From positions 10,930,501 to 10,994,500 of the forward strand of contig NZ_CP012670.1 in NCBI RefSeq assembly GCF_004135735.1: a DNA stretch of 64,000 nucleotides, written 5' to 3'. Under the pieces are notes generated by a model, which searched no databases, was not told the origin of the DNA, and worked only from the letters and a program-made list of their open reading frames with translations. Source of the stretch: Sorangium cellulosum. GTDB lineage: Bacteria > Myxococcota_A > Polyangia > Polyangiales > Polyangiaceae. The stretch's first letter is position 1, and each line of letters starts with the position of its first letter. The translations under genes and the position numbers were made by a program. Below, in pieces: positions 25,044 to 32,429 of this stretch.

Positions 25044-26486
25044 CTAGCCGAGCGCTACCCAGACCGACTTGAGCTGCGTGAGCTCGTCCAGCACCGCGCG
25101 GCCGTTCTCCCGGCCGAAGCCCGACTGCTTGTACCCGCCGTACGGGCTCGCCGCGTCGAACCGGTTGTACGTGTTGATCCAGACCGTGCCCGCCGAAAGG
25201 CGCGCCGCCAGCGCGTGCGCCTTGCCGACGTCGCGCGTCCAGATGCCCGCCGCGAGGCCGTACTCGGTCGCGTTCGCGACGCGCGCGGCCTCCTCCACGT
25301 CGTCGAAGGGGATGACGCTCAGCACCGGGCCGAAGATCTCCTCGCGGGCGATGCTCATCGACGGCGACACCGCCGAGAACACCGTCGGCTCGACGAAGAA
25401 CCCCGGGCCCTCGCGGCGCCCGCCGGTCTCGCGGCGCGCCCCCTCGGCCGCGCCGCGGTCGATGTGGCCGAGCACCTTCGTGAAGTGCGCCTCCGAGACG
25501 AGCGGGCCCATCTGCGTCGCCGGATCGAGCGGATCGCCCGGCACGAGCCGGCGCGCGCCGCGCGTGACCGTCTCCAGCACGCGGTCGTGCACCGCCCGCT
25601 CGACGAGCAGCCGGCTCCCCGCCGTGCACAGCTCGCCCTGGTTGTAGAAGATGGCCGTCACCGCCGCCTTCGCGGCGCCCTCCACGTCCGCGTCCGCGAA
25701 GACGATGTTGGGGCTCTTGCCGCCGAGCTCCAGCGACAGCTTCTTCAGCGTGCTCGACGCCGCGCGCATGATCGCCCGGCCCGTGTCCGTGCCGCCCGTG
25801 AACGAGATCTTGGCGACGTCCGGGTGCTCGACCAGCGCCGCGCCCGCCTCCTCGCCGTACCCCGTGACCACGTTGAGCACCCCCGGCGGCACCCCCGCCT
25901 CCGCGAGGAGGCGGGCGAGCTCCAGCGTCGAGAGGCTCGCCTCCTCCGGGGGCTTGATGACCACCGTGTTGCCCACCGCGAGCGCGGGCGCCACCTTCCG
26001 CGCCGCGAGCAGCAGCGGGAAGTTCCACGGGATGATCGCGCCGATGACGCCGAGCGGCTCGCGCACGGTGTAGTTCAGGAACGGGCCCCGGACCGGGATC
26101 GTCTCGCCGCCGAGCTTCGTCGCCCAGCCGGAGAAGTAGAAGAACGTGTCCGCCGTGCGCGGCACGTCGATGGTCCGCGCCGCCGTGATCGGCTTGCCCG
26201 TGTCGACCGCCTCGAGCCGCGCGAGCTCCTCCAACCGGGCGAGGATCAGCTCGCCGGCCTTCCACAGGAGGCGCGCGCGCTCGTTCGGATCCATCGCCGC
26301 CCAGCGCGGGAACGCCGCGCGCGCCGACGCGACCGCGGCGTCCACGTCCTCGCGGCGGCCGCGGGCGAGCCGCGCGAGCGCGCCGCCCGTCGCGGGGTTC
26401 GCGGTGTCGAACGTCTCGCCCGAGAGGGCCTCCCTCTCGGCGTTGTCGATCCAGTGCTTCCTCGGGGCCTCGCGCGTCTCGGACAT
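25044..26486 (-). CDS. NAD(P)-dependent aldehyde dehydrogenase
   Basis: This 480-aa cytosolic enzyme oxidises an aldehyde to the acid. It has the oxyanion-hole region PWNFPLLLAARKVAPALA, the nucleotide-binding SFTGGTDTGR, the general base E253 (LSLELGGKSPN) and the nucleophile C287 (NQGELCTAGSR). EEIFGPVLSV and YGGYKQSGFGRENG are also present. It resembles betaine-aldehyde and related dehydrogenases; with a GABA-transaminase-type gene starting 87 bp away on the other strand, succinate semialdehyde is a plausible substrate. The ATG at 26486 is chosen over an upstream start at 26540 that adds 18 Arg/Pro-rich residues. Confidence 0.92.
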   Translation of the reverse strand: MSETREAPRKHWIDNAEREALSGETFDTANPATGGALARLARGRREDVDAAVASARAAFPRWAAMDPNERARLLWKAGELILARLEELARLEAVDTGKPITAARTIDVPRTADTFFYFSGWATKLGGETIPVRGPFLNYTVREPLGVIGAIIPWNFPLLLAARKVAPALAVGNTVVIKPPEEASLSTLELARLLAEAGVPPGVLNVVTGYGEEAGAALVEHPDVAKISFTGGTDTGRAIMRAASSTLKKLSLELGGKSPNIVFADADVEGAAKAAVTAIFYNQGELCTAGSRLLVERAVHDRVLETVTRGARRLVPGDPLDPATQMGPLVSEAHFTKVLGHIDRGAAEGARRETGGRREGPGFFVEPTVFSAVSPSMSIAREEIFGPVLSVIPFDDVEEAARVANATEYGLAAGIWTRDVGKAHALAARLSAGTVWINTYNRFDAASPYGGYKQSGFGRENGRAVLDELTQLKSVWVALG

Positions 26487-26573
26487 GCCCTCGTCGTAAA
26501 CCCGCGCGCCCCGCCGCGGCAAGCGGCGCGGCGATGACACGGCCCCTGCCGTGCGGGATACTCGCGCTCACCC

Positions 26574-27995
26574 ATGGATTCCTCCGAACGCCCCACGCTG
26601 CCGTCCGTCCCCCCGCGAAGAGTCGTCACCGAGCTGCCCGGGCCGAAGGCGCGCGCGTGGATGGCGCGCGGCGGCTTCGACATGCAGTCGCGCTATCGCG
26701 CGGTCGTGATGGACGACATCGCCAGCCGGGGTTGCTCGCTGGTCGACGTGGACGGCAACGTGTTCCTCGACCTGTTCGCGAATTTCGCGCTCGGGGCGCT
26801 CGGCTACAACCACCCTGCGCTGGTCGAGGCGGCGCACCGCGAGGCGTTCGTCCGCGCCGCGGCGAACCCGACGTCGACGCCGTTCGTGACGACGCCGGCG
26901 TGGTTCGAGTTCGTCGAGGCGCTGGAGCAGCGGTACGCCCCGCGCGGCATGGCGCGGGTCTTCTGCGTCGACGCGGGGGGCGAGGGGGTCGAGTCGGCCC
27001 TGAAGGCGGCGTTCATCCGGCACGGCGAGCGGCGGCGGGAGGGGTCGGGGCGGCCGAGGAACCCGCTGGAGCTGCCGGCGGAGCAGCAGGAGGCCATCCT
27101 CGACAACGCCGGGACCGACGCGGTCGTCGTGTCGTTCTCCGGCGCGTTCCACGGGCGCGGCCTCGGGCCGATGTCCGCCACGCGCTCGAAGGTCATCCAC
27201 AAGGCCGATCTGCCCGCGTTCCCCTGGCCCGCGGCCCCGTTCCCCGCGAGCCGCTTCCCGCTCGCGCGCCACGCCGACGAGAACGACCGCGCCGAGGCCG
27301 AGGCGCTCGCCGCGCTCGAGCGGATTTTCGCGGCGCACGAGGGCCGGGTGGCGGCGGTGATCGTCGAGCCCGTGCAGTCCGAGGGGGGCGATCGGCACGC
27401 GAGCCCGGCGTTCTTCCGGCGGGTGCAGGCGCTCGCCGGGGAGGCGGGGGCCGCGTTCATCCTGGACGAGGTGCAGACGGGCCTCGGGATCAGCGGCACG
27501 CTCTGGGCGCACGAGCAGCTCGACCTGCCGCGCCCGCCCGATCTCGTGTGCTTCGGCAAGAAGATGCAGATGGGCGGGTTCTTCGCGACGTCGGCGTACG
27601 ACGTCGCGCAGTTCGGGCGCATGTACCAGACGCGCAACGGCGACCGCGCGCGCGCCGCGATGGCGCTGGCGACGCTGCGCGCGATCGAGGCCGAGGGCCT
27701 GCTCGACAACGTGCGCGCCACGGGCCGCTACTTCCTGTCGCGGCTCGAGGAGCTCTGCGAGCGCTACCCGGCGCTCGCGAGCGAGCCGCGGGGCCGCGGC
27801 TTCTTGCTCGCGTTCGACCTGCCGACCACGGCGGCGCGCGACGACTTCCTCGCGCGCGCGCTCCGCCGCGGGGTGTTCGCGAGCTACACGGGGACGCGGT
27901 CGGTGCGCCTGCGGCCGCACCTCATCACGTCGGTCGCGGACGTGGACGAGGCGGTGGCCGCCTTCGACGCCGTGCTGCGCGAGATGGCCGGATGA
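26574..27995 (+). CDS. Class III aminotransferase, eukaryotic GABA-transaminase-like
   Basis: This 473-aa PLP enzyme shares with mitochondrial-type 4-aminobutyrate transaminases the segments SFSGAFHGRGLGPMSATRSK, IHKADLPAFPWP, VEPVQSEGGDRHAS, ILDEVQTG and GKKMQMGGFF, with the PLP lysine at K330. It is a paralogue of the enzyme at 34785 but lacks the FNTWLGDP segment seen there (MYQTRNGD instead), so the substrate may be another omega-amino acid such as lysine. It is divergent from the aldehyde dehydrogenase and overlaps the next gene by ATGA. Confidence 0.88.
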   Translation: MDSSERPTLPSVPPRRVVTELPGPKARAWMARGGFDMQSRYRAVVMDDIASRGCSLVDVDGNVFLDLFANFALGALGYNHPALVEAAHREAFVRAAANPTSTPFVTTPAWFEFVEALEQRYAPRGMARVFCVDAGGEGVESALKAAFIRHGERRREGSGRPRNPLELPAEQQEAILDNAGTDAVVVSFSGAFHGRGLGPMSATRSKVIHKADLPAFPWPAAPFPASRFPLARHADENDRAEAEALAALERIFAAHEGRVAAVIVEPVQSEGGDRHASPAFFRRVQALAGEAGAAFILDEVQTGLGISGTLWAHEQLDLPRPPDLVCFGKKMQMGGFFATSAYDVAQFGRMYQTRNGDRARAAMALATLRAIEAEGLLDNVRATGRYFLSRLEELCERYPALASEPRGRGFLLAFDLPTTAARDDFLARALRRGVFASYTGTRSVRLRPHLITSVADVDEAVAAFDAVLREMAG

Positions 27996-28960
27996 TCGTC
28001 GATCCGCGCGACGTCTGCCCGGGGGAGGGGCCGGAGAAGGTGGCGCGGGCGCTCGCGCGGTTCTCCGTGGACGAGGTGCGGGACGCGGCGTCGTTCGACG
28101 AGGGCTACGCGGCGCTCGACGCGGTCTTCGGGCCGAAGGGCGAGCTCGAGCGGCGCGAGGTGCTCACCGCGTGGTTCGCGGGGGAGCACACGGATCCGGC
28201 GGCGCCCGTCGTGGCGACGTACCACATGCTGCTGGCGCGCGGCGTGGACGGCGACGGGCGCCTCGCCGGCGTGCGCGACTGCTACGTCACGCTGGACCGC
28301 GCGGCGCGGCGCTGCGTGGTGCTGCTGTCGCACGCCCTCGTGCTGCCGGCCTTCCGCCGCACCGGCCTCGCCGCCCTGCTGCGCGCGGCCCCGGTCGCGC
28401 TCGCGCGCCGGGCGCTCGACGCGGCGGGGCTCGGCGGCGCGGAGGTGCTGCTCGCGGCGGAGATGGAGGCCGTCGACCCGGACGACCGCGACACGGTGGT
28501 GCGGCTCCTCGCCTACGGCCGCGCGGGGTTCTCGGTCGTCCCGCCGGCGGTGCTCCCGTACGCGCAGCCCGATTTTCGCGACACCGCGGCGCTCGGCGTG
28601 GCGCCGGTGCCGCTGCCGCTGCTCGCGGTGGTGCGCCAGGTGGGCGAGGAGGCGCGGCCGGACATCCCGCGCGACCGGGCCGCGTCGTTCCTGCGGCACT
28701 ACCAGGCCGCCCACGCGCGCGAGGTGAGCCAGGAAGAGCTCGCCCCGATCCGGGACAACGCGCTCGCGCGCCTCGAGGCGTTCCCGGGCGAGCGCGTGCC
28801 GCTCGTCCGGATCCCGCGGGGGCCGGAGGAGATCGCGGGCTTCGCGCCGCTGCTCCGGAGCGCGGTGATGCCGCTGTACCCGCCGGCGTGGCGCGGCGAG
28901 GCGCCGCTCGACGCGCCGGAGCGGGAGCTCGAGCGGCTCGTCGCAGCGTGGGGGGGTTGA
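27992..28960 (+). CDS. GNAT-fold-like protein, uncharacterised
   Basis: This 322-aa protein starts at an ATG overlapping the aminotransferase stop (ATGA), so the two are translationally coupled. Residues of about 30-170 have a GNAT look: a strand with TYHMLLARGVDGDGRLAGVR, DCYVTLDRAARRCVVLLSHA, and an acetyl-CoA-loop-like LPAFRRTGLAALLRAAPVAL. The C-terminal half (RPDIPRDRAASFLRHYQAAH, LVRIPRGPEEIAGF) has no family I recognise. No signal peptide is seen. Coupling suggests it acts on the product or substrate of the aminotransferase, but the acetyltransferase assignment rests on weak motifs. Confidence 0.6.
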   Translation: MIVDPRDVCPGEGPEKVARALARFSVDEVRDAASFDEGYAALDAVFGPKGELERREVLTAWFAGEHTDPAAPVVATYHMLLARGVDGDGRLAGVRDCYVTLDRAARRCVVLLSHALVLPAFRRTGLAALLRAAPVALARRALDAAGLGGAEVLLAAEMEAVDPDDRDTVVRLLAYGRAGFSVVPPAVLPYAQPDFRDTAALGVAPVPLPLLAVVRQVGEEARPDIPRDRAASFLRHYQAAHAREVSQEELAPIRDNALARLEAFPGERVPLVRIPRGPEEIAGFAPLLRSAVMPLYPPAWRGEAPLDAPERELERLVAAWGG

Positions 28961-29120
28961 GCGGGGGCGGGCTGCTAGAGCGGCTTCACGCAGGGATCTT
29001 CACGTCCGCATCCTGACTGAGGCGCAAACGTCCCGCCTGAGCCGCAGCGCTGCCTGCGCCGGCGGAGGGGCCTGTTCTGTCGGGCGCAGCAGGCTAGGAT
29101 GGGAGCCGGAGCCGCCCGCC

Positions 29121-29987
29121 ATGACGCCCAGCACAGCCCACGTCCCGATCCGCAGGATCACCGACGAGACCGCCTCGGACGCCGAGGATCTGCTCGCCGT
29201 CGAGGAGCCGCTCGAGATCGTCGTCGTCGCGCGGGCCCGCGCGGAGGGGGGGCGCGCCGAGCGCGCCGAGCGCCGCCTCGGCATCACGATGCGCACCCCC
29301 GGCCACGACCGCGAGCTCGCGATCGGCCTGCTGTTCGCCGAGGGGGTCATCACCCGCGCCGCCGACGTCGTGGCCGTCGAGGAGGGCGCGGGCGCCTCGG
29401 GCGGCCTCGTGCGCGTCACGCTAGGCGATGACGTGCTCATCGACCTCGGGCGCACCGAGCGCGCGCTCGCGGTGGCGAACGCGAGCTGCGGCGTCTGCGG
29501 CAAGGCATCGGTCGACGTCTCGGCGTTCGCGCCGCCGGCGCCGCTCGCGGCGGGCGCCCCCCGGATCGCGCCGCGCGTCGTGCACGGGCTCGCCGCGCGG
29601 CTCCGCGCCGCGCAGCCGGTGTTCGGGCAGACGGGGGCGCTGCACGCCGCGGCCCTCTTCGACGCGGGCGGCGCGCTCGTCGACCTCCGCGAGGACGTCG
29701 GCCGCCACAACGCCGTCGACAAGCTCGTCGGCGCCGCGCTCCTCGCCGGGCGGCTGCCCGATCCGGGCGCGGTGCTCATGGTCAGCGGGCGCGCCGGCTT
29801 CGAGCTCGTGCAGAAGGCGCTCCGCGCGTCGATCCCGGTGATGGTCGCGGTGGGCGCGCCGTCGAGCCTGGCCGCCGAGCTCGCGGCGGCGCACGGCATG
29901 ACGCTCGTCGGCTTCGCGCGGGACGCGCGCTTCAACGTGTACGCGGGCGCGGAGCGCGTCGCCGTCCCGGCGGAGGCGGCGCGATGA
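29121..29987 (+). CDS. fdhD: Formate dehydrogenase accessory sulfurtransferase FdhD
   Basis: This 288-aa FdhD homologue moves sulfur from IscS to the molybdenum cofactor for formate-dehydrogenase-type enzymes. The CxxC motif is present (NASCGVCGKAS, C123 and C126). The C-terminal half carries FGQTGALHAAALFD, REDVGRHNAVDKLVG and SGRAGFELVQKAL, all typical of the family. The expected client, an FdhF/YdeP-type enzyme, lies at 32426, separated by a two-gene island on the other strand and an fdhD remnant. The start follows a segment (29070-29120) similar to that before the remnant. Confidence 0.95.
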   Translation: MTPSTAHVPIRRITDETASDAEDLLAVEEPLEIVVVARARAEGGRAERAERRLGITMRTPGHDRELAIGLLFAEGVITRAADVVAVEEGAGASGGLVRVTLGDDVLIDLGRTERALAVANASCGVCGKASVDVSAFAPPAPLAAGAPRIAPRVVHGLAARLRAAQPVFGQTGALHAAALFDAGGALVDLREDVGRHNAVDKLVGAALLAGRLPDPGAVLMVSGRAGFELVQKALRASIPVMVAVGAPSSLAAELAAAHGMTLVGFARDARFNVYAGAERVAVPAEAAR

Positions 29988-30100
29988 CCGAGCGGAAGCG
30001 CGGGCGGCTCCCCGCGGCGTGGGCCGCCGGAAGAGCGCGTGAACAGGAGCAGCGCCCGCTCGCGCGGGGGGCGCCGTGGCGAGCCTCGACGAGCCTCCCC

Positions 30101-30787
30101 TCAAGGCTCGCGAGCGGATCGGGACCGCGGCGCGAGGATCCGATACACACCATGCCCGCTGCCCTCGTCGAGCTGGACCTTGACATGGCGGAAAGCCCCG
30201 TCGAAGCCGGCAAGGTGGACTTCATCGGTCTCCCACGCGAGCTGCCGCAAGCGGGACTCGCTGAGCTCGTCCTCGCCGGACGTTTTCTCTGAGGCACCCC
30301 CGAGCGTGGGCTTGCCGAGGGCGGGGTTGGGGGAGCTCTCCTCGGAGAGCTCGTCAAGCCGGTAGGCCGTGCCCAGGTAGACCTCGTCGATCGAGAGCCC
30401 CAGGGCGCCAGCGAGGGCGAGCAGCTTGTACAGCGTCCAGCGCATCTGCTGGAGGATGTCTTCCCATTTCCCCTGGGTGACCTTCCGCTTGCACTCGATG
30501 ATGTGCGCCTCGACCTGGCCATCGGGTCCGAGGAGGAGCAGCGCGCCGTCGGCGTTCTTGTCCCCCCGCAGGAAGAGGAAGCGTCCCGTCTCTTCCAGTC
30601 TCCACTGGATGCAGATGTGCCCTTCCGGGACGATGCACGCCACCTCGGCGTAGCCGTCCTTCTTGGTTTCCTTGACCGTCGCGTGGGAGGGAGGACGGAG
30701 CACCTCGTAGAAGGGTCCCCTGTCTCCCTGCGCCGGCGCGATGACCGCGGCGAGGCGCTGTTCAAGGCTGCCCGTGTGCCGTGCCAT
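30101..30787 (-). CDS. Predicted PD-(D/E)XK nuclease, partner of the ATPase
   Basis: This 228-aa protein follows the ATPase gene on the same strand with a 3-bp gap, so they form an operon. The centre fits a PD-(D/E)XK nuclease core: D80 in NADGALLLLGPDG, then EAHIIECKRK with E98-C-K100, and a helix WEDILQQMRWTLYKLL carrying a Gln that family members often use. The Ser/Glu-rich stretch at about 145-175 looks disordered. No signal peptide or membrane segment is present. Family assignment is from motif spacing only. With the OLD/AAA-like ATPase it resembles two-gene anti-phage systems in which an ATPase controls a nuclease (known examples: Septu, Gabija), but it matches none I can name. Confidence 0.65.
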   Translation of the reverse strand: MARHTGSLEQRLAAVIAPAQGDRGPFYEVLRPPSHATVKETKKDGYAEVACIVPEGHICIQWRLEETGRFLFLRGDKNADGALLLLGPDGQVEAHIIECKRKVTQGKWEDILQQMRWTLYKLLALAGALGLSIDEVYLGTAYRLDELSEESSPNPALGKPTLGGASEKTSGEDELSESRLRQLAWETDEVHLAGFDGAFRHVKVQLDEGSGHGVYRILAPRSRSAREP

Positions 30788-30790
30788 GAC

Positions 30791-32164
30791 CTACTCGTTC
30801 AGGAGGCCGTCGAGATATGCAACATCCTGGCTGAGCTTGACGATCGCCTGGTTGAACGTGGGCATCACCAGGCCGGCCTCGGTGCGCTTCATCGCCACCG
30901 TGGTAGAGCGCTCGCCGGTCGGGTCGAGCCTGAGCTCGCAGCCAGAGACGTCATCGAGATCGAGGTAATCCTGCGGGTCGTATTCGAGCTTCTGCTGGGC
31001 CTCGGCGCGCTTGTCGGGCGGGAGGCTGCCCAGCTTGATGAGATTGTTGATCTCCTGGCAGAAGTTCTCGCTGTGGGTCGTGACCCAGACGAAGAGCCCT
31101 TTATGTACCAGGCGCCCTATGGCCTGAGCGATGCGGCGCTGGAGCGCGGGGTGGAGGTGGGCTTCGGGCTCCTCCAGAATGAGCGCGGGGAAGGACGACA
31201 GGTGGCGAAGGACGAGGACCAGAGGGGCGAGCTCCGTGACGAGCGCAGACGAGAGCTGCATCGGTAGCGGCGCCGCGGTCCCCGTCGGGCGATAGCGGTA
31301 CTCGTTGACGGCACCGGCGCCCGCGAGGAGCTCGACCTCGCCCGTCATGGACTGCTCGAGGAACGCGGCTTCCTCGGCATATCTCTGGGACTGCTCGCGT
31401 TTGAGCCCGAACGCCAGCATGTCGATGAAATGGAAGGCCGGGGTGGTGAGATCCAGGGAGAACTCGCGCTTCTCCCCTGTCCTGCGGAAGGTTTCGTGCA
31501 TGCTCCGGCGCGCTGCGGCCTTGTAAAGGTGCATGAAGCCCGTGCGGGATGCAGGAAGGTACACGGGGGTAGACTCGTCGAAGAGCTCGAGGCCTGGCAT
31601 GACCGCCGACAGGCGCTCGAACACGGCGGCGCGCATCACGAGCTCTCTGATCCTCATCCGGAGGTAGTCGATCGATGACGACGGGAGCGTGACATGGACG
31701 CATTGGTCACCGGGCCAGAGCACCTCCGCCACGGACTGGCCGTCCGGCTCCCTTCGCCAGCGGAGTCGCAGGCGCCGCTCGCCACAGGCGCGCTGGAACG
31801 ACACGGCGCCGAGGGGGACAGCGTCGTTGTTGAAGAGCCGCCCTGACAGCCGGGAGCGATTGGCGGTGAGCAACGCGTCGAACAATCTGTCGAACAAAAC
31901 GATCTCATCGTTCGTGAGGTCGTGCTCGAACGACGCCTTCCCCTCCTCGATGTGCTGCGCGATCCACGCGTTCGCCGCCTCCAGCTCGGGACACTGCTGC
32001 GGTACCAGCTCGCCCGGGAGCGCAACGAGTCCCCAGAGCAGCGACACCAGATAGCTCTTCCCGCTGTTGTTCGGCCCGGCGAACAGCGTCAGCGGTCGGA
32101 CGTCCACCTCGGCCCGCTCGATCTTCCCGAACGCCTCCACCGAGAGCTTCCATCGCGGCTTCAT
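30791..32164 (-). CDS. AAA/ABC-type ATPase, OLD-like
   Basis: This 457-aa ATPase has P-loop GPNNSGKS (30-37), a signature-like LSSALVTEL (304-312), Walker B FPALILEEPEAHLHP (325-339; catalytic Glu in EEPEAH) and an H-switch TTHSE (362-366). This order and the AHLHP sequence are typical of the AAA_21/OLD-like ABC ATPases of defence systems and of RecF/SMC relatives. The C-terminal 90 residues (CELRLDPTGERSTTVAMKRT) lack an obvious Toprim motif, so nuclease activity is presumably supplied by the downstream gene. It starts about 140 bp from the fdhD remnant on the opposite strand. Confidence 0.85.
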   Translation of the reverse strand: MKPRWKLSVEAFGKIERAEVDVRPLTLFAGPNNSGKSYLVSLLWGLVALPGELVPQQCPELEAANAWIAQHIEEGKASFEHDLTNDEIVLFDRLFDALLTANRSRLSGRLFNNDAVPLGAVSFQRACGERRLRLRWRREPDGQSVAEVLWPGDQCVHVTLPSSSIDYLRMRIRELVMRAAVFERLSAVMPGLELFDESTPVYLPASRTGFMHLYKAAARRSMHETFRRTGEKREFSLDLTTPAFHFIDMLAFGLKREQSQRYAEEAAFLEQSMTGEVELLAGAGAVNEYRYRPTGTAAPLPMQLSSALVTELAPLVLVLRHLSSFPALILEEPEAHLHPALQRRIAQAIGRLVHKGLFVWVTTHSENFCQEINNLIKLGSLPPDKRAEAQQKLEYDPQDYLDLDDVSGCELRLDPTGERSTTVAMKRTEAGLVMPTFNQAIVKLSQDVAYLDGLLNE

Positions 32165-32300
32165 GGCCCGTCTATGTCAGCGCTGCCGCTCGGCATCAAC
32201 CGGGGCCGTCCCGCACGCTGGCGGAACATCGAGCGCGACCTCGAGGGGGCCTGCTCTGCCGGGCGATGCGCGGTAGGATGGTGCGCGGAACGACCCCGCC

Positions 32301-32429
32301 ATGCCGTCCACCACGACCCCCGGCTCGATCCGCAAGATCACCGAGAAGAGCGCCGCGGACGCCGACGATCGGCTCTCGGTCGAGGCGCCGCGCGAGCGCG
32401 TGGCCCTCCCCGAGGAGGCGGCGTCGTGA
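32301..32429 (+). pseudogene. Internally deleted fdhD remnant
   Basis: A 42-codon frame starts with about 28 residues similar to the FdhD N-terminus (SIRKITEKSAADADDRLSVE against PIRRITDETASDAEDLLAVE) and ends with about 13 similar to its C-terminus (RERVALPEEAAS against AERVAVPAEAAR). About 240 codons, including the CxxC, are missing. The preceding 90 bp also resemble the region before intact fdhD. Its stop overlaps the next gene's GTG. Confidence 0.85.

Noticed and set aside
29984..30292. 102-codon frame overlapping the fdhD stop by ATGA
   Set aside because: Its second half is antisense to the nuclease gene and the first part is Arg/Ala-rich with no family; it may be chance or a scrap left by the island insertion.
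31922..32425. 168-codon N-terminal extension of the FdhF/YdeP-type protein
   Set aside because: It runs antisense to the ATPase gene and through the fdhD remnant; homologues begin shortly before the FDCPGCAWPEP motif, which the GTG at 32426 satisfies.
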